Below, piece by piece: positions 22,880 through 33,779 of a DNA stretch of 64,000 nt (positions within the stretch are counted from its first letter, which is position 1; each line of letters opens with the position of its first letter). The position numbers and the translations under genes were made by a program. The stretch is from positions 107,566,823-107,630,822 of the forward strand of contig NC_064822.1 in assembly GCF_024166365.1 (NCBI RefSeq), in the 5' to 3' direction. Source of the stretch: Elephas maximus indicus (taxonomy: Eukaryota > Chordata > Mammalia > Proboscidea > Elephantidae). The notes below the pieces were generated by a model. The model searched no databases. It was not told the origin of the DNA and saw only the letters and a list, made by a program, of their open reading frames with translations.

Positions 22880-23563
22880 TGTGGTAGGCAGAATAACGGT
22901 TCCCAAAATATAACCTGGTTGCACAATGGTTAAGTGCCTGGCTGTTAACCGAAAGGTTGGCGGTTCAAATTCACCCAATGGCTCCACGGGAGAAAGACTT
23001 AGAGATCTGTTCCCATAAAGATTACAGCCTAGAAAACCCTATGGGGGCAGTTCTAGCCTGTCACATGGGGTCACTATGAGTTGAAATCGACTTGATGGCA
23101 CCTAACAACTATAGCAACAACAAAGACATGTGTGTCCTAATCCCCGGAGCCTGTGAATATGTCACCTTACATGGCAAAAGGGACTTTGCAGGCGTGATTA
23201 AGTTAAGGATCTTGAAGTGGGGAGATTATTCTGGATGACCTGCTGGACTCAGTGTAACCACAAGGGTCCTTGAGATGTGGAAGAGGCAGGCAGAAGAGTG
23301 ATGGGATGTGAGAAAGACTCGACTGACAGATACTGGTTTTGAACATGGAAGGGGTCATGAGCCAAGGAATGCTGAAGCCTCTACAAGCTAGAAAAGGCAA
23401 GGAAATGGATTCTTCCCTAGACCCTTCAGAAGGAATGAAGCCTTGCTAACACCTTGATGCGAGCTCAGCAAGACCCACTCTGGACATCTGAACTCCAGAG
23501 CTGTATAATAATTAACTTGAACTTTGTGGTAATTTGTTACAGCAGCAATAGAAAACTTGTATA
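22880..23563 (+). mobile_element. MLT1-type LTR (ERVL-MaLR), split by AfroSINE
   Basis: The body is the familiar MLT1 text: gaatatgtcaccttacatgg, aaaagggactttgcaggcg, attaagttaaggatcttgaa, gtcatgagccaaggaatgct, gtggtaatttgttacagcag. CCCAG lies on both sides (22875-22879 and 23564-23568), the expected 5 bp duplication. It is a solo LTR without internal coding sequence, inserted in a MIR and later split by the SINE at 22911-23124. Confidence 0.88.
22911..23124 (+). mobile_element. AfroSINE inside the MLT1 LTR
   Basis: Head taacctggttgcacaatggt, B-box-like ggcggttcaaattcacccaa, a middle with gttcccataaagattacagc, and tail gttgaaatcgacttgatggc, acctaacaact. The flanks rejoin into continuous MLT1 sequence. 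Confidence 0.9.
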
Positions 23564-24137
23564 CCCAGCGAATAAGTGACATGGTAAGGATCTGAACCCC
23601 GGACTCAGCCTCCACTCTGCTCCTTTCTACCTTACCTGTGTGATCATTAAGGTCTGCCCACCACCCTCTGCTGCCTCTCTTCCCACCCACTGCCTGCATT
23701 TTCTGGACGCAAGTCAGGCCCCCCAGCTCGATACATAGAGGCCTGTTGGTGAAGAGAATGAGAGAAGCTTCAAAACTGGAACAGAGTCTGGATTTCAGAT
23801 ACCCTCCTTCTCATCCCCTTCCTAGCTCTCTGGGGTCAAGAGCTCTTAGAACATGCCTACAGCAGTCTGCCTCCTGAGGGTTCAAGTGGGCCAAGGTCTG
23901 TGCTAGGCTTTAGTGCTGCGTGTGTGAAGAAAGGGCTAAAGTGTTGAAAAGATGTGGTCTCTGTCCTCAAGGAGCTCACAGCCTGGCTGGCTCTCTGCTT
24001 GGCTTGGCTTGTCTCTGTCCTGGTTGCTGGGTCCTTTGATGTGGGAAGAGGGTGGGATGGGGGCTAGTTCTGTGGGTCTCTTTTCTCTGGGGCCCCTCTG
24101 GGGGGAGGGTGTCTCAATCTCGTGGATCTCTCTGCAC

Positions 24138-24735
24138 AGTGTGTCCACTCACGTCCCTGAGTGTGAACGTGTGAGTGTGCAAGTGTGCCTACTCACGTCT
24201 CTGGTGTGCAAGCAGGTGAGGGTGCAAGTATTTCTACTGATACTCCTGTGCGTGTAAACATGAGTGTGTCTGCTCATAACCCTGTGTGTGGACATGTAAG
24301 CATGTGTGCAAATGTGTGTCTCCTCATGTCCCTGTATATGAGTGTGTGAACATGTTAGTGTATAAGCGTGTGAGTGTATCTATTTATAATGTGTGTGAGT
24401 GTATGGACATGTGAGCCTGTGAAGGGGCAAGTATGTACCTATTCACAGCCCTGGATGTGAACTTGTGAGCTTGTGATTATGTCTACTCATGTCCTTGTGT
24501 GGTGTGAGCATGTAAATCTGTCTTCTCATGCCCCTGTGAGTGTGTGTGTGTCTACTCATGCCCTTGTGACTGTGTCTACTCACACCTCTGTGTGTGTGAA
24601 TGTAGCAGCATATGAGTGTGTCTGTTTAATCCCGTTTGAAAGTGTGTGTGGATGTGTGAGTGTGTCTACTTGCTTCCCTGTGTGTGTGAGTGAATGTGTG
24701 TCTACTCAGTCCTGTGGATGTGAACCTGTGAATGC

Positions 24736-24772
<37 letters not shown>
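24138..24772. repeat. TG-rich minisatellite ending in pure (TG)n
   Basis: About fourteen imperfect units of roughly 30-60 bp, each built on a 'tgtgtctactcatgtccctg'-type core followed by TGTG/GAGTG spacer. Cores are at about 24141, 24186, 24318, 24481, 24550, 24575, 24664 and 24700. It ends in a perfect TG run at 24741-24771. It probably grew from a TG microsatellite. Confidence 0.8.
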
Positions 24773-24773
<1 letters not shown>

Positions 24774-25751
24774 ACTCCCAGCCTGGCTGGGAGAACGGTG
24801 GCTCTCTTTGTCCTGCGCTGTCCCTCACCCCCAGCCAACCAGCACTGCCTCACCCTGTGACACAGCCACTAATGACTGTTTGCCATTGTCTGTGCAGCGG
24901 TGGCATCACCCGCACTAATGACGAGTCTCCTCTGCCTAATGACCTGGCTTCTGCCCCATTATTTAGGAGCCGTAAGAGCACTCAGCCCTCTGGCCCAGAG
25001 ATGTTGACATACTCAACACATTTCCGGCTGGAATGTCAGTGGGGGTGGGGAAAGCGCAAGTCGCAGCCCTCCCTGCAGCCCTCAGGGTGTCCCTTGTGGG
25101 CTGGGACTTTCAGCCGACTGAAGACATTGAAGGCATGCCTGAGCGGGAAGCCCCAGGTCTGAGCCTGGCCCTCTGTCTCTGGCAGGGCTGGGTGGCTGCT
25201 GCCTGCGCCTTGGGCCTGCAGCTACTCCCTGCTGCCCCTCCCCACAAGGTTCCTTACACCCTCAGCAGCCAGACCAGCATCAGCCCAGTAAGCCTGTCTG
25301 CCTTCCCACCCTGAAACCCTCAAGCTCTCTTGGCCTCTCCCAATGAAAATGGCTCCCCTGATCAGGCCTCTCTGTGCCCAAGAGGCTTTGGTCCGAGGCC
25401 ATCCCTGGGGGTCTGGAGCAGCACTCTGAAGAGGTTCCAGGGTTCAGGGTAAGCCACCCTGCAGGCCCTGAAGCCTCATTTATGGCCCTTGCCAATATTA
25501 CTTTTATGACTGAAATTAAGTTAAAATAGGCTTCTGGACTCTGGGGGAGGAGCTGGAGAGGGGCTGCTGGCCGCCTTTTTGAGAACCCACAGCCATTGGT
25601 TCATACTTTCACACCTGTCATCGGCTCCATCCTATTGATGCTTCCCATTTATGTGTGTGCTTCCTCCTACTGTGAGCTTGTCAAGATATGCAGATCAGAC
25701 TAGTACCCTGCCTGCTTCAGTCCAGCTCACAAAGGTTTTTCTGAGTCAATG

Positions 25752-25960
25752 AATGAACTCCTGGAACTAACTATGTGACTGACCCTGAGCAAGTGATTCA
25801 CAGGGTCCTTTTCTGCAAAACACGATGACAACAGTGCCTGTTAGTGCCTGTTAGGAATTAGATCAGCTCTGTATTTAAGGCACGTAGAACATTGCTGGGC
25901 ACACAGCATGCCTCTCTGAGCCTTTGTTGCCTCACCAATAAAATGCGAAGGACAACTCCA
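25752..25960 (+). repeat. MIR
   Basis: aactatgtgactgaccctga, gcaagtgattcac, cacgtagaacattgctgggc and cctcaccaataaaatgcgaa follow MIR order loosely. Confidence 0.6.
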
Positions 25961-26924
25961 GGTGCACTGAGAGTCCTGAGGGTTAGTGATAGAGTAAGCG
26001 CCTGTGGCCGAGGGGGGCTGCACATACCATCCTTCTCACGGCTCCTCATCTTCAGCACTTGTCTCACCACCCGTGAATGAGGAAATGAAGGAAGGAAGGA
26101 AGGAACAAATGCCCCAGGTGTCCTGGCTTTTCATTCAGTGAGGTTCTGGTGGGAGGGCCCACCTTTGGCAGCTCAGGACTGTGGCTTGTCTAATAGGCAT
26201 ACGGTGGGTATTTCTCAGGCTGTCGGTTATGACTCATTAGAGGGTTGTTGGAATAGAAAACTATCCTAGTACATTTCAAAATATTGTTTTATGAGTTTAT
26301 GTGTCTGTTATCTCTGTGTTGGTCTTAGTGTGGGTTGAGGTGACAGACTGGAGACACCTGACCCACTGTCCCTGGGCAGAGACAGGAGGAGGGGTGTGGG
26401 GACTCCCTGGTTCCTTCTTGCTCCTCCTCCTCTTCCCCATGAAGCCTGTGTTAAGCACCTATGGATGCTGTCCTGGTGGGTGGGCTTCCAAATGGGATGA
26501 CTCAGGCCCAGCTGGAACCCCACCCATTACTGCCTCCACAAACTTCAGCGGTCCCCTCACCATTTGCCTGGATACAGCTCATGCTTGGCATTTAGGTCCT
26601 TTGACACCCAGGAGCTGCTGGCAGGGTGGAAGGGTGGTGCTGGATATGAAGAGTGGAAGGGAAGGCCTCCCAGGCCTGCCTGGCCTCTGGGACCTGGGTC
26701 TGGATGAGCTCCAGTGCTGTGCCGAGCTGTCCCTGAACCCCGCTCCTTTCCCTACAACGCTGGACACCAGCCAGCCCTGGGGGTAGATTGAGGGCACAGA
26801 AGAGGCTTCCACAAAAGCTGACCAGTGGCGAGCCCTGAAGAAATCTCGGCCCTGAAACCCAGGGGTAGTGTTTTCCGTCCCCCAGCGCCTCCCCACAGCA
26901 GCCACACCCTCAGCGTGGGCCTTC

Positions 26925-27127
26925 AGCCAGTCGCTGTGGAGTCACGCCAACTCGCAGCGGCCCCACGGGCGTCAGAGTAGAACTGTGCTCCACAGGGTTT
27001 TCAACGGCTGATTTCTCAGAAATGGATCACCAAACCTTTCTCTGGACGCACCTCTGGGTGGACTCAAACCTCTAACCTTTTGGTTGGCAGCTGAGTGTGT
27101 TAACTATTTTTACCACCCAGGGACTCC
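26925..27127 (-). mobile_element. AfroSINE (cacccagggactcc subtype)
   Basis: Reads tcgctgtggagtcacgccaa, gtagaactgtgctccacagg, gaaatggatcaccaaacctt, gtggactcaaacctctaacc and ends ttaccacccagggactcc. Confidence 0.87.
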
Positions 27128-27179
27128 AGCAGGGGCCTTACTAAGGGCCAATGGTGGCCTGGAGGTGACAGAGGCCTGT

Positions 27180-27395
27180 TCTTCGAAACCAGGGCACCAT
27201 GGCAACAATAGATACCACTACTGCCAAGCACAGTACAGGTCAATTTACATGCATCGACTCCAATCCTTACCACCCTCTTATAGTGTTGTTATTATTGTGC
27301 TCCTTTTATAGATAGAAGAACTGAGGTCCAGAGCAGTTAGGTAAGTCTACAAAACTAGTAAGTGCAATAGCTGAGATTCCCTCCCAGGCCAGGCT
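27180..27395 (-). repeat. MIR
   Basis: catgcatcgactccaatcct, ctccttttatagatagaaga, actgaggtccagagcagtta and ctagtaagtgcaatagctga. Confidence 0.8.
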
Positions 27396-28557
27396 CTCCT
27401 TGCATCCTGTGGCTGAGGAAAAAACCTGTGTGTGGTGGGGACACAGCCTTACCATGCAGGCTGGTTCCAGAGGCCAGGAGGAGAGAATCTGGTCTTGGAA
27501 GCGTTCGCAGTACTCCCAAGGGAGAAGCGCCTCTTCCAGAGAAACTGACCTCTTCCAGGTACTCCCCAGAGATTCCTGCCCCAGATACAACCTTATCTGG
27601 GGCCTCTCTGACAATTAAAGGAAGAACTTGAGCTCGAGGAAAATGATCATGGTTGGGGGTGAGATCGCTTGATTATCAAAGGAAAGAATTACAGCAAGAA
27701 TGGTGTGATTCCAGAGTCTTCCTTGGTACTCCTTACCAGCACGGACTAATCCTACAGCAAAATGGGCTTAAATGACAATGAAGACTCTCAAAGCTAGAAT
27801 TGACCATGGAAGGTGTAGCTTTGAGAGAACATTTGCAAAGCAACACATAAACAAGGGCAAATAGAATACAGGGTGAAAAGAGACCTAAGCAGTGAGGGGA
27901 CAGGGAGTAAGCAAACGGTTGGGTGGTTGGACAGAGAATGCTTCCCAGAGGAAGAGGTATGGAACAGGTTGGGGAGGGACAAGGTTACCCTTGGTGGGGG
28001 GCGGGGGGGAGGCAGGGAGAGGAAGCAGTAGGCCCCTAGCAACCCCTGCGGCATAATTCCAGAATCAGTCAGGCCCTAGGAGCCCCACCCCAGAGACCCA
28101 GTTCAGTGACCTGGTACCCTGGGAATCTGCCCTGATTCCTGGGTGGGGATTGTCCAGCCACATGCCTGCCCAGCCCATTTGGTGTCACTTGACAATGACA
28201 TGGTAATGTGTGATCTTGAGTCAGATCTTCTCCAGGGATTTTTGGCCCAGTTTTGACGTGTGACCCATTCAGGGGTCTTCTCTGTGGGATGTCTGGGGAG
28301 AGAGAAGAAGGAGGAGTGTAGTTTTCCCCCAGGTGAGGGTGAGGAAATTCTGAGAGATGGAATGGGGATGCTAATAAGGCTTGTGGCCTCCCTTCTCAAG
28401 GGAGCCCACCGGGAGAGTGGTCTGTTCCCACAGTCAGTCTGCCTTCCTGCTTGGCTGCCTCTGGTGCTAAAGCTTGAGCCTGAGCCTGGGCCTGGGTCTA
28501 GGGCAGAGCTTGGGGCAGTAGAAAGAAAGCTCAGATCTACAGAGTTCCTGAGCTAGA

Positions 28558-28723
28558 AGAAAAAAAAAAAAACCTGTTGCCATCGAGTTGATTCCTACTC
28601 ACAGCAACCCTAGAGAACAGAGTAGAACTGCCCCATAGAGTTTCCAAGGAGTGCCTGGTGGATTTGAACTGCCAATCTTTTTGTTAGCAGCCGAACTCTT
28701 AACCGCTATACCACCAAGGTTTC
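28558..28723 (-). mobile_element. AfroSINE (short subtype) with perfect target duplication
   Basis: Starts with a poly(A) run and acctgttgccatcgagttga. It has gtagaactgccccatagagt and ends accaccaaggttt. The 13 bp ttcctgagctaga flanks it exactly (28545-28557 and 28724-28736), pointing to a fairly recent insertion. Confidence 0.93.
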
Positions 28724-28739
28724 TTCCTGAGCTAGAGGG

Positions 28740-30250
28740 GCCCTTAATCCACTGCCTTCCTTCACAGAGAGGGACATAGAGGCCCAGGAGTGGAGAGGGA
28801 GGACAGGCAGGGGGGCAGGGGTGGACTCAGATTTGAGGATATGACGCTGCCCTGGTTTTTGAGGAGTTCCCTGGAGGTGGGGAAGCCTGGCACATCCAAG
28901 GGAAGCAACGGACATACCTTGGACCCTGGTGCTGGGGTGGTGCTTGGGGAGGGAGACAGGACTGATCCAGGGTGGTTCCCTACTATGAGAGGAGGTGGCT
29001 GGTAAGGAAGGGCTGGGAAGCTGAACTGAGTAGGCCAGGGTGGGGGCTCCCAGTGGGGAGAGAGGGGCGCGTGTAGGAAGTTGGGGAAGGATGGTTGTCT
29101 AGCTGAGCTGGAGCTGATGGCCTGCAACAAGAGTGAGATGGGTCAGAAACAGTGCCCTGAGGGCAGGGCTCTAGGCCAAGCTGAGGGATTTCCTTTGGCA
29201 TCAAGGGGCAAACGCAGCCCCCGATGGTCCAGCGGGAGCTTTGACTGAGACCCCAGAATGCAGGTGACTCCTCACCCTGGGAGCAGAGGCCTTTCCGTGT
29301 CTTTCGGTGCTGGATTTCTGGAGCCACAGCCTGTCCAGCCAGGGCTGGGTGGAGGGGTCTTTAGACCCCAGTGGTGGATTCTGTGGTGGGTGAATGGGTT
29401 CATTTTGGGGGTCGGGTAGGGGCTGGCTGAGGAAGGAGGGGTTAAGGAAGAACTTTGGGATTCGGTTGACTCCTGCTCTGTCCTCTTCTCTAGGGACTCC
29501 CCGAAACTGGGACTGAGGCATCCATTTGGGGATCCATTGTCGCATTATAACTGGCATTTAGATGCCAGCAGGAAGCAATCTCAGGAATGACAGCATGTGG
29601 CCACCTCCCTCCTGCCCAGCACAACCTCCGTGTTGTAAAGCAACAGCACCCTGTTCAGGGCCAGCAGCTGGGGAGAAGCTGAGAGAGATGCAAAGGAGAA
29701 ACTGAGGCCTGGGTAGAAGAGGGAGCTCTCCTCCCCTTATCTGTTTTCTTTGGGGAGTGGGGCTATTAGGCAGTGGGAAGGACCTGGGAGGAGGAGCAGA
29801 GACGGTGGGGCACTAACCAAAGGCCACGCATGGAGCCCATAGGGACCTTGTATCTGAGCCTCGTGGGGACCGCTCTGTTGTTAGTACTCGGCCGCCTTCC
29901 CGCCTTCTTGTCTTTGGGCTCTATGCCCAGGCCCTGCTGTCGGCATCTGCTCCCTGAGCCAGCTCCTGGCAAATGCAGCCATGAGATCATGGGGCGGGAT
30001 AAGCTGGCAGGCCCCCCATCTTTCCAGAGCCATGGCAGGTGCATGGCAGAGCCCCGGGCCTGGCGCCTCTGTAATCTCCCTCCTGGCCCCATCATCTTCC
30101 AGTGAGGAGACTCCTCCAATAGCCCATGCCACCTCCTTCATCTCTGTCCCTAGATTCCACCAACAGTGGAAAATTGGCTCATGTTAGGACATGAAGGCTT
30201 GAGATTAGACTTCATGAAGGAGTTCCTACTCAAAAAATGAGGTAGTGGGG
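28740..30250. other. No gene seen
   Basis: Intergenic sequence with a short MIR-like piece near 28755-28800. Open frames on both strands here are GC-rich, overlap one another and resemble no protein I know. Confidence 0.5.
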
Positions 30251-30480
30251 TAAAAGAAAACCCATTGCTGTTGAGTCGATTCCAACTCATGGTGACCCCA
30301 TGTGTTACAGAGTAGAACTGCTCCACAGAGTTTTTATTTATTTATTGTGATCCATAGAGTTTTCTTGGCTGTAATATTTACAGAAGCAGATCACCAGGCC
30401 TTTCTTCCACAGTGCTGCTTGCTGTGTTTGAACCACCAACCACTAGTTGAGTGCTTACCATTTTCGCCACCCAGGGACCT
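30251..30480 (-). mobile_element. AfroSINE with internal slippage duplication
   Basis: Tail aaaacccattgctgttgagt, then gtagaactgctccacagagt, an extra piece 'tatttatttattgtgatc', then catagagttttcttggctg again, and head ending cgccacccagggacc. The repeated 'cayagagtttt' around the extra piece suggests template slippage. Confidence 0.85.
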
Positions 30481-31107
30481 TGGTGGGATAAGAGAATGGG
30501 GGGTTGAAATTAAGGACAATAATTATTTTATTAATAAGTTACTCTGTCCTGCTCCATGCTAAGTGCTTTGCAGGCAGGTCTCAGGCAATCTTCCTGACCT
30601 TGAAGAATGTGGAAACTCAACCCTAGGTTTCACAGTTAGGAAATGGAGGAGTTGGTATTTGCCCCAGAGGCTCTCACTCTGGAATAAATCTTGAGGGTCC
30701 AGCAGGGTGGGGCTACTCGTGGACCAAGTGGGCTGGAAGTTCACCCCCAAGTGCTCACTCAGTCCTTCATCTAGTGATCAGCAATGACTAAGGTAGGGTT
30801 CTTGAGGGCAAGAGCTGGAGGTCAAACAGGCAGGAAAGGTAAGAGGTGAGAGCATGTTCCAGAGGGTGGAAGTCAGCCAGGCAGAGGTGGGTGGGCCTGT
30901 TTCTGTCTGGCTCCTCTTGAGTCAGAAAGGAAGCAAGAGCATCCTAAGTGCAGCAAGAGTGAGCAAGGTGAGCCAGCGAGAACTTCTGACTCCCAGGGCT
31001 GCCTGACATTGGCAGGTGAAGGTGTGCTCCCTAGAGAGGGACAGCAGTTTGAAGGGCTTAGTCTGGAGATGGGGGGTGAACTGCATGATTAAAGGGTCTA
31101 TGTACAG

Positions 31108-31136
31108 GTGTGTGTGTGTGTGTGTGCATGCGTGTG
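31108..31136. repeat. (TG)n microsatellite
   Basis: A short TG run with one CATGCG interruption. Confidence 0.8.
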
Positions 31137-32214
31137 TACAGAGATGTGTATCCACAGTCTTCAGCGATGTGTTTTCTGCCCCTGCCAGCTGGGCAACCTC
31201 CAGCAATGTCTGTGTTGTTGTACCACAGCCACCTGGAGGAGAATTGTCCCCTTTGCTGATGGTCTGCAATGTACTTCTATTTGGGCACAGTGCTATCTTG
31301 CTTGGGAACCATTCCTGTTCCCCAAACGTCCTCCAATTTGGCAGATGGCTTATTCTAATCCTGACAACCTCCACCTTTACTTCCAGAAAGTTTTCTCTGC
31401 CTCTTCTCCAAGGACCCCCTTTCCCTTCCCCTTTCCCTGAGAATGAACTGGGGTCTAGGGTTTTAGCTAGTGGTGGGTATATACTGTTCTTCCCCCCAGA
31501 GTCGACAATTCTATTCTGACTCATTCACTCCTGTGTTCCAGCTTCCACAGGACTTGGCCCATTACAGGGAGTCTACACATGAGTATAGCACGGATGCATG
31601 GAGAGGAGGGCTGCATGGACAATGCCTGGGGTGTAACTGGAGCTACCCCAGGTGTTCCCAGAGAGGCACCATGTTGGCTGCTGGCCCCAGTCTGCCCTTA
31701 GTGCCCTAGCCTGGCCTCATGCCAGTGGGTCTTGGGTCAGAGTCTGCATTTCAAGGCCCATGACAACAGACACAATTAGAATCCTAGGGTGTCAGGGCTG
31801 GGTGGGACCCTGAGACCATCTAGGGTCATCGATCTGTCATTTATACACAGGAATTCTCCAGAGGGGGAAGGCCTTGCCCAATGTCACACAGTAAGTTTGG
31901 GGACACGGCTGGGTCTCCTGACTCCCATGCCATAGCATGGGTCACATTGCCTCCCTAGTTTGATGAGCCCTCTTCTCTCCCCACTTTCTTTTCTCTTGCC
32001 TCTGTACTTTTCTCATGCTGTTCCCCCTTTCCAAAATGTGCTCCCCTCTCCTGTCTGCCCATCCAGATCCTGCCCATCCAAAAGACCCAGCCTGGCCCTT
32101 CTCTACTGTGGAACCCGCCTGATCTCTCTCTACCTTCTTCTGCACCATTGGGAGCACATCCTGCTAATTTCCATCCTCTAATTGTCTGTAAGACAAATTA
32201 AAGCTTTATTACTT

Positions 32215-32345
32215 GATGCTGTAATGACCCGGGCTCTAAACAAGCTCAGTTGCTTCCTAGCTGCATGACCTTGGGCTACTTACTTAACATTCTTGGTCCT
32301 CCATTTTTTCATCTATAAAATGGGGCAGGTGTTTGAGCCTGAGTG
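32215..32345 (+). repeat. MIR
   Basis: agttgcttcctagctgcatg, accttgggctacttacttaa and tttttcatctataaaatggg. Confidence 0.85.
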
Positions 32346-32399
32346 AACAGCAGACGCTAAGGCTCAGAGGAATAAGCTTGGAACACGGCAAGATTGAAA

Positions 32400-32560
32400 T
32401 CTAAGGTGTGGTGAGTGTGGGTGGGGATGATGATGGAAAGACAGGCAGGGGCCAGATCATGAGAAAGCCTCAATTGGGAGGAGTTGGGCTTTAAGCTTTA
32501 GGCAACTGTTGAGACTTTTTGGGAAGAGAAGTGACAAACTCCCACCTAGAGTTTGGGGTG
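32400..32560 (+). repeat. L2 fragment
   Basis: gacaggcaggggccagatca, tgagaaagcctc and tgggaagagaagtgacaaac match the L2 3' consensus order. Confidence 0.65.
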
Positions 32561-32579
32561 GCCATGAAATGGGTTGGAT

Positions 32580-32815
32580 AGGGTATGGGCTTTGGAGTTG
32601 GCAGATTTATGTTTGAATTCCAGATCTATCACTTGCTAGACCTCTCTGAGCCTCCACTTTCAATCTGTAAAACAAGGACTATACCTTGTTTTACCCCAGA
32701 GAGAGCTACCCCAGAAGCTAACGTAAGGAAAAATGAGAAAACGTTTATAAATGGTTTAACTTGGAGCCTTGACCTTAGCAAGTGCTTAACAAAGAGTAGC
32801 CATTGTTACTGTTGT
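32580..32815 (+). repeat. MIR
   Basis: gggtatgggctttggagttg, tatgtttgaattccagatct, cctctctgagcctccacttt and caatctgtaaaacaaggact. Confidence 0.85.
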
Positions 32816-33399
32816 CGTCATCTAACAGTGCATGTCCACATGCACTCTGGCCTGGCTTTGTCCCTGGGTCTGTCTGGGTTCATTCTTCAATTCTCAGCCT
32901 GGAAGCTTCCCAAGGACAGTGCCCACGTGCATCATCTCCTTGTTTCAACTGCTCCAGAAAGTGATGGGAGCTGTCACTGTCAAGACACTGAGAAGAGGGT
33001 GATGTTACCCTTCAAGTTCCCTGGGGTCATTCTGCAGAAGCCCCAGGAACTTGCAAGCAGGTGATGAGGGGGAGTCTATGCGTCCTCTTGGCCATCTATC
33101 GCCTACAGTATGTGAGAGGATTAAGTAGCACAGAAAGCCGTGTGTTAACATGGTGTGCGCCCAACTTCCTTACTGGCTGGTCTAGCCAATTCTCCCAGGA
33201 ATAGTCCTTGGGGCCGTGGGCACTTGTGGGCAGATGTAGTGTCCAGAGAAGTGTGGGGCACTGAAGGGAAACTGACTGCAGTTATCCCCAATCCTAACTG
33301 ATCATTTCCTAGGCCTGTGCTGATGGAGAAAGGAGCCAGACCCACACCATCCATGAAATAATTAGAGTATAATAATTATTAGACAATATTTTAAAGCAA

Positions 33400-33765
33400 T
33401 TACCAGGTGCTGAATGGTGTGCTAGGTAAGGAGGACAATCATTTGGCACAGATTGATGCATCCCTGCCTGCATAGAGTTTACTGTTTGGGGGGGGGGGGT
33501 TCAGATAAGCATTCATGCGGTAATAGGCACTCTCAAAAAACTGAGGAAGGCGGAAATCCAGGGGCTATAGGAGCTCTGAGGGGTGTGCTTGGTCGACTTG
33601 GAATGGTGGGGTGAAGCTGTGTGGAAGCCAGGATTAAGCTGGGTCCTGAAGGCTGAGCCAGGGAACTGAAGGCAGTTTCATGTCTGGAGAGCAGGCTGGG
33701 GTGTTGGGGGTCGGGTGAGGAGAGCATAGACAGAGATGAGGCCAGAAAAGCAGGTAGGACATCAA
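33400..33765 (+). repeat. L2 fragment with G12 run
   Basis: gcacagattgatgcatccct, gcctgcatagagtttactgt then a 12 bp G run, and aagctgggtcctgaaggctg. It abuts the L1 at 33780. Confidence 0.6.
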
Positions 33766-33779
33766 AAAAAGCATGTAGG

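Larger units (their letters stand above)
22735..23640 (-). repeat. MIR split by the MLT1 LTR
   Basis: tttctaaatcctcacaacca, gctgaggctttgtgaggtta and gacttgtccaaggttaccca lie before the LTR. Its continuation cgaataagtgacatggtaag, gatctgaaccccggactca lies at 23569-23640. Confidence 0.85.

Noticed and set aside
24138..24772. CRISPR-like array from spaced repeats
   Set aside because: Repeat units are imperfect and their spacing varies, spacers are TG-rich, and the genome is mammalian. A minisatellite explains it.
24473..25162. 229-residue open frame, plus strand
   Set aside because: Its first half translates the TG-rich minisatellite (Cys-Val-Ser repeats), so it stays open because of the repeat composition.
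30922..31524. 200-residue open frame, minus strand
   Set aside because: Contains a translated TG/CA repeat and no domain; the plus strand is open too.
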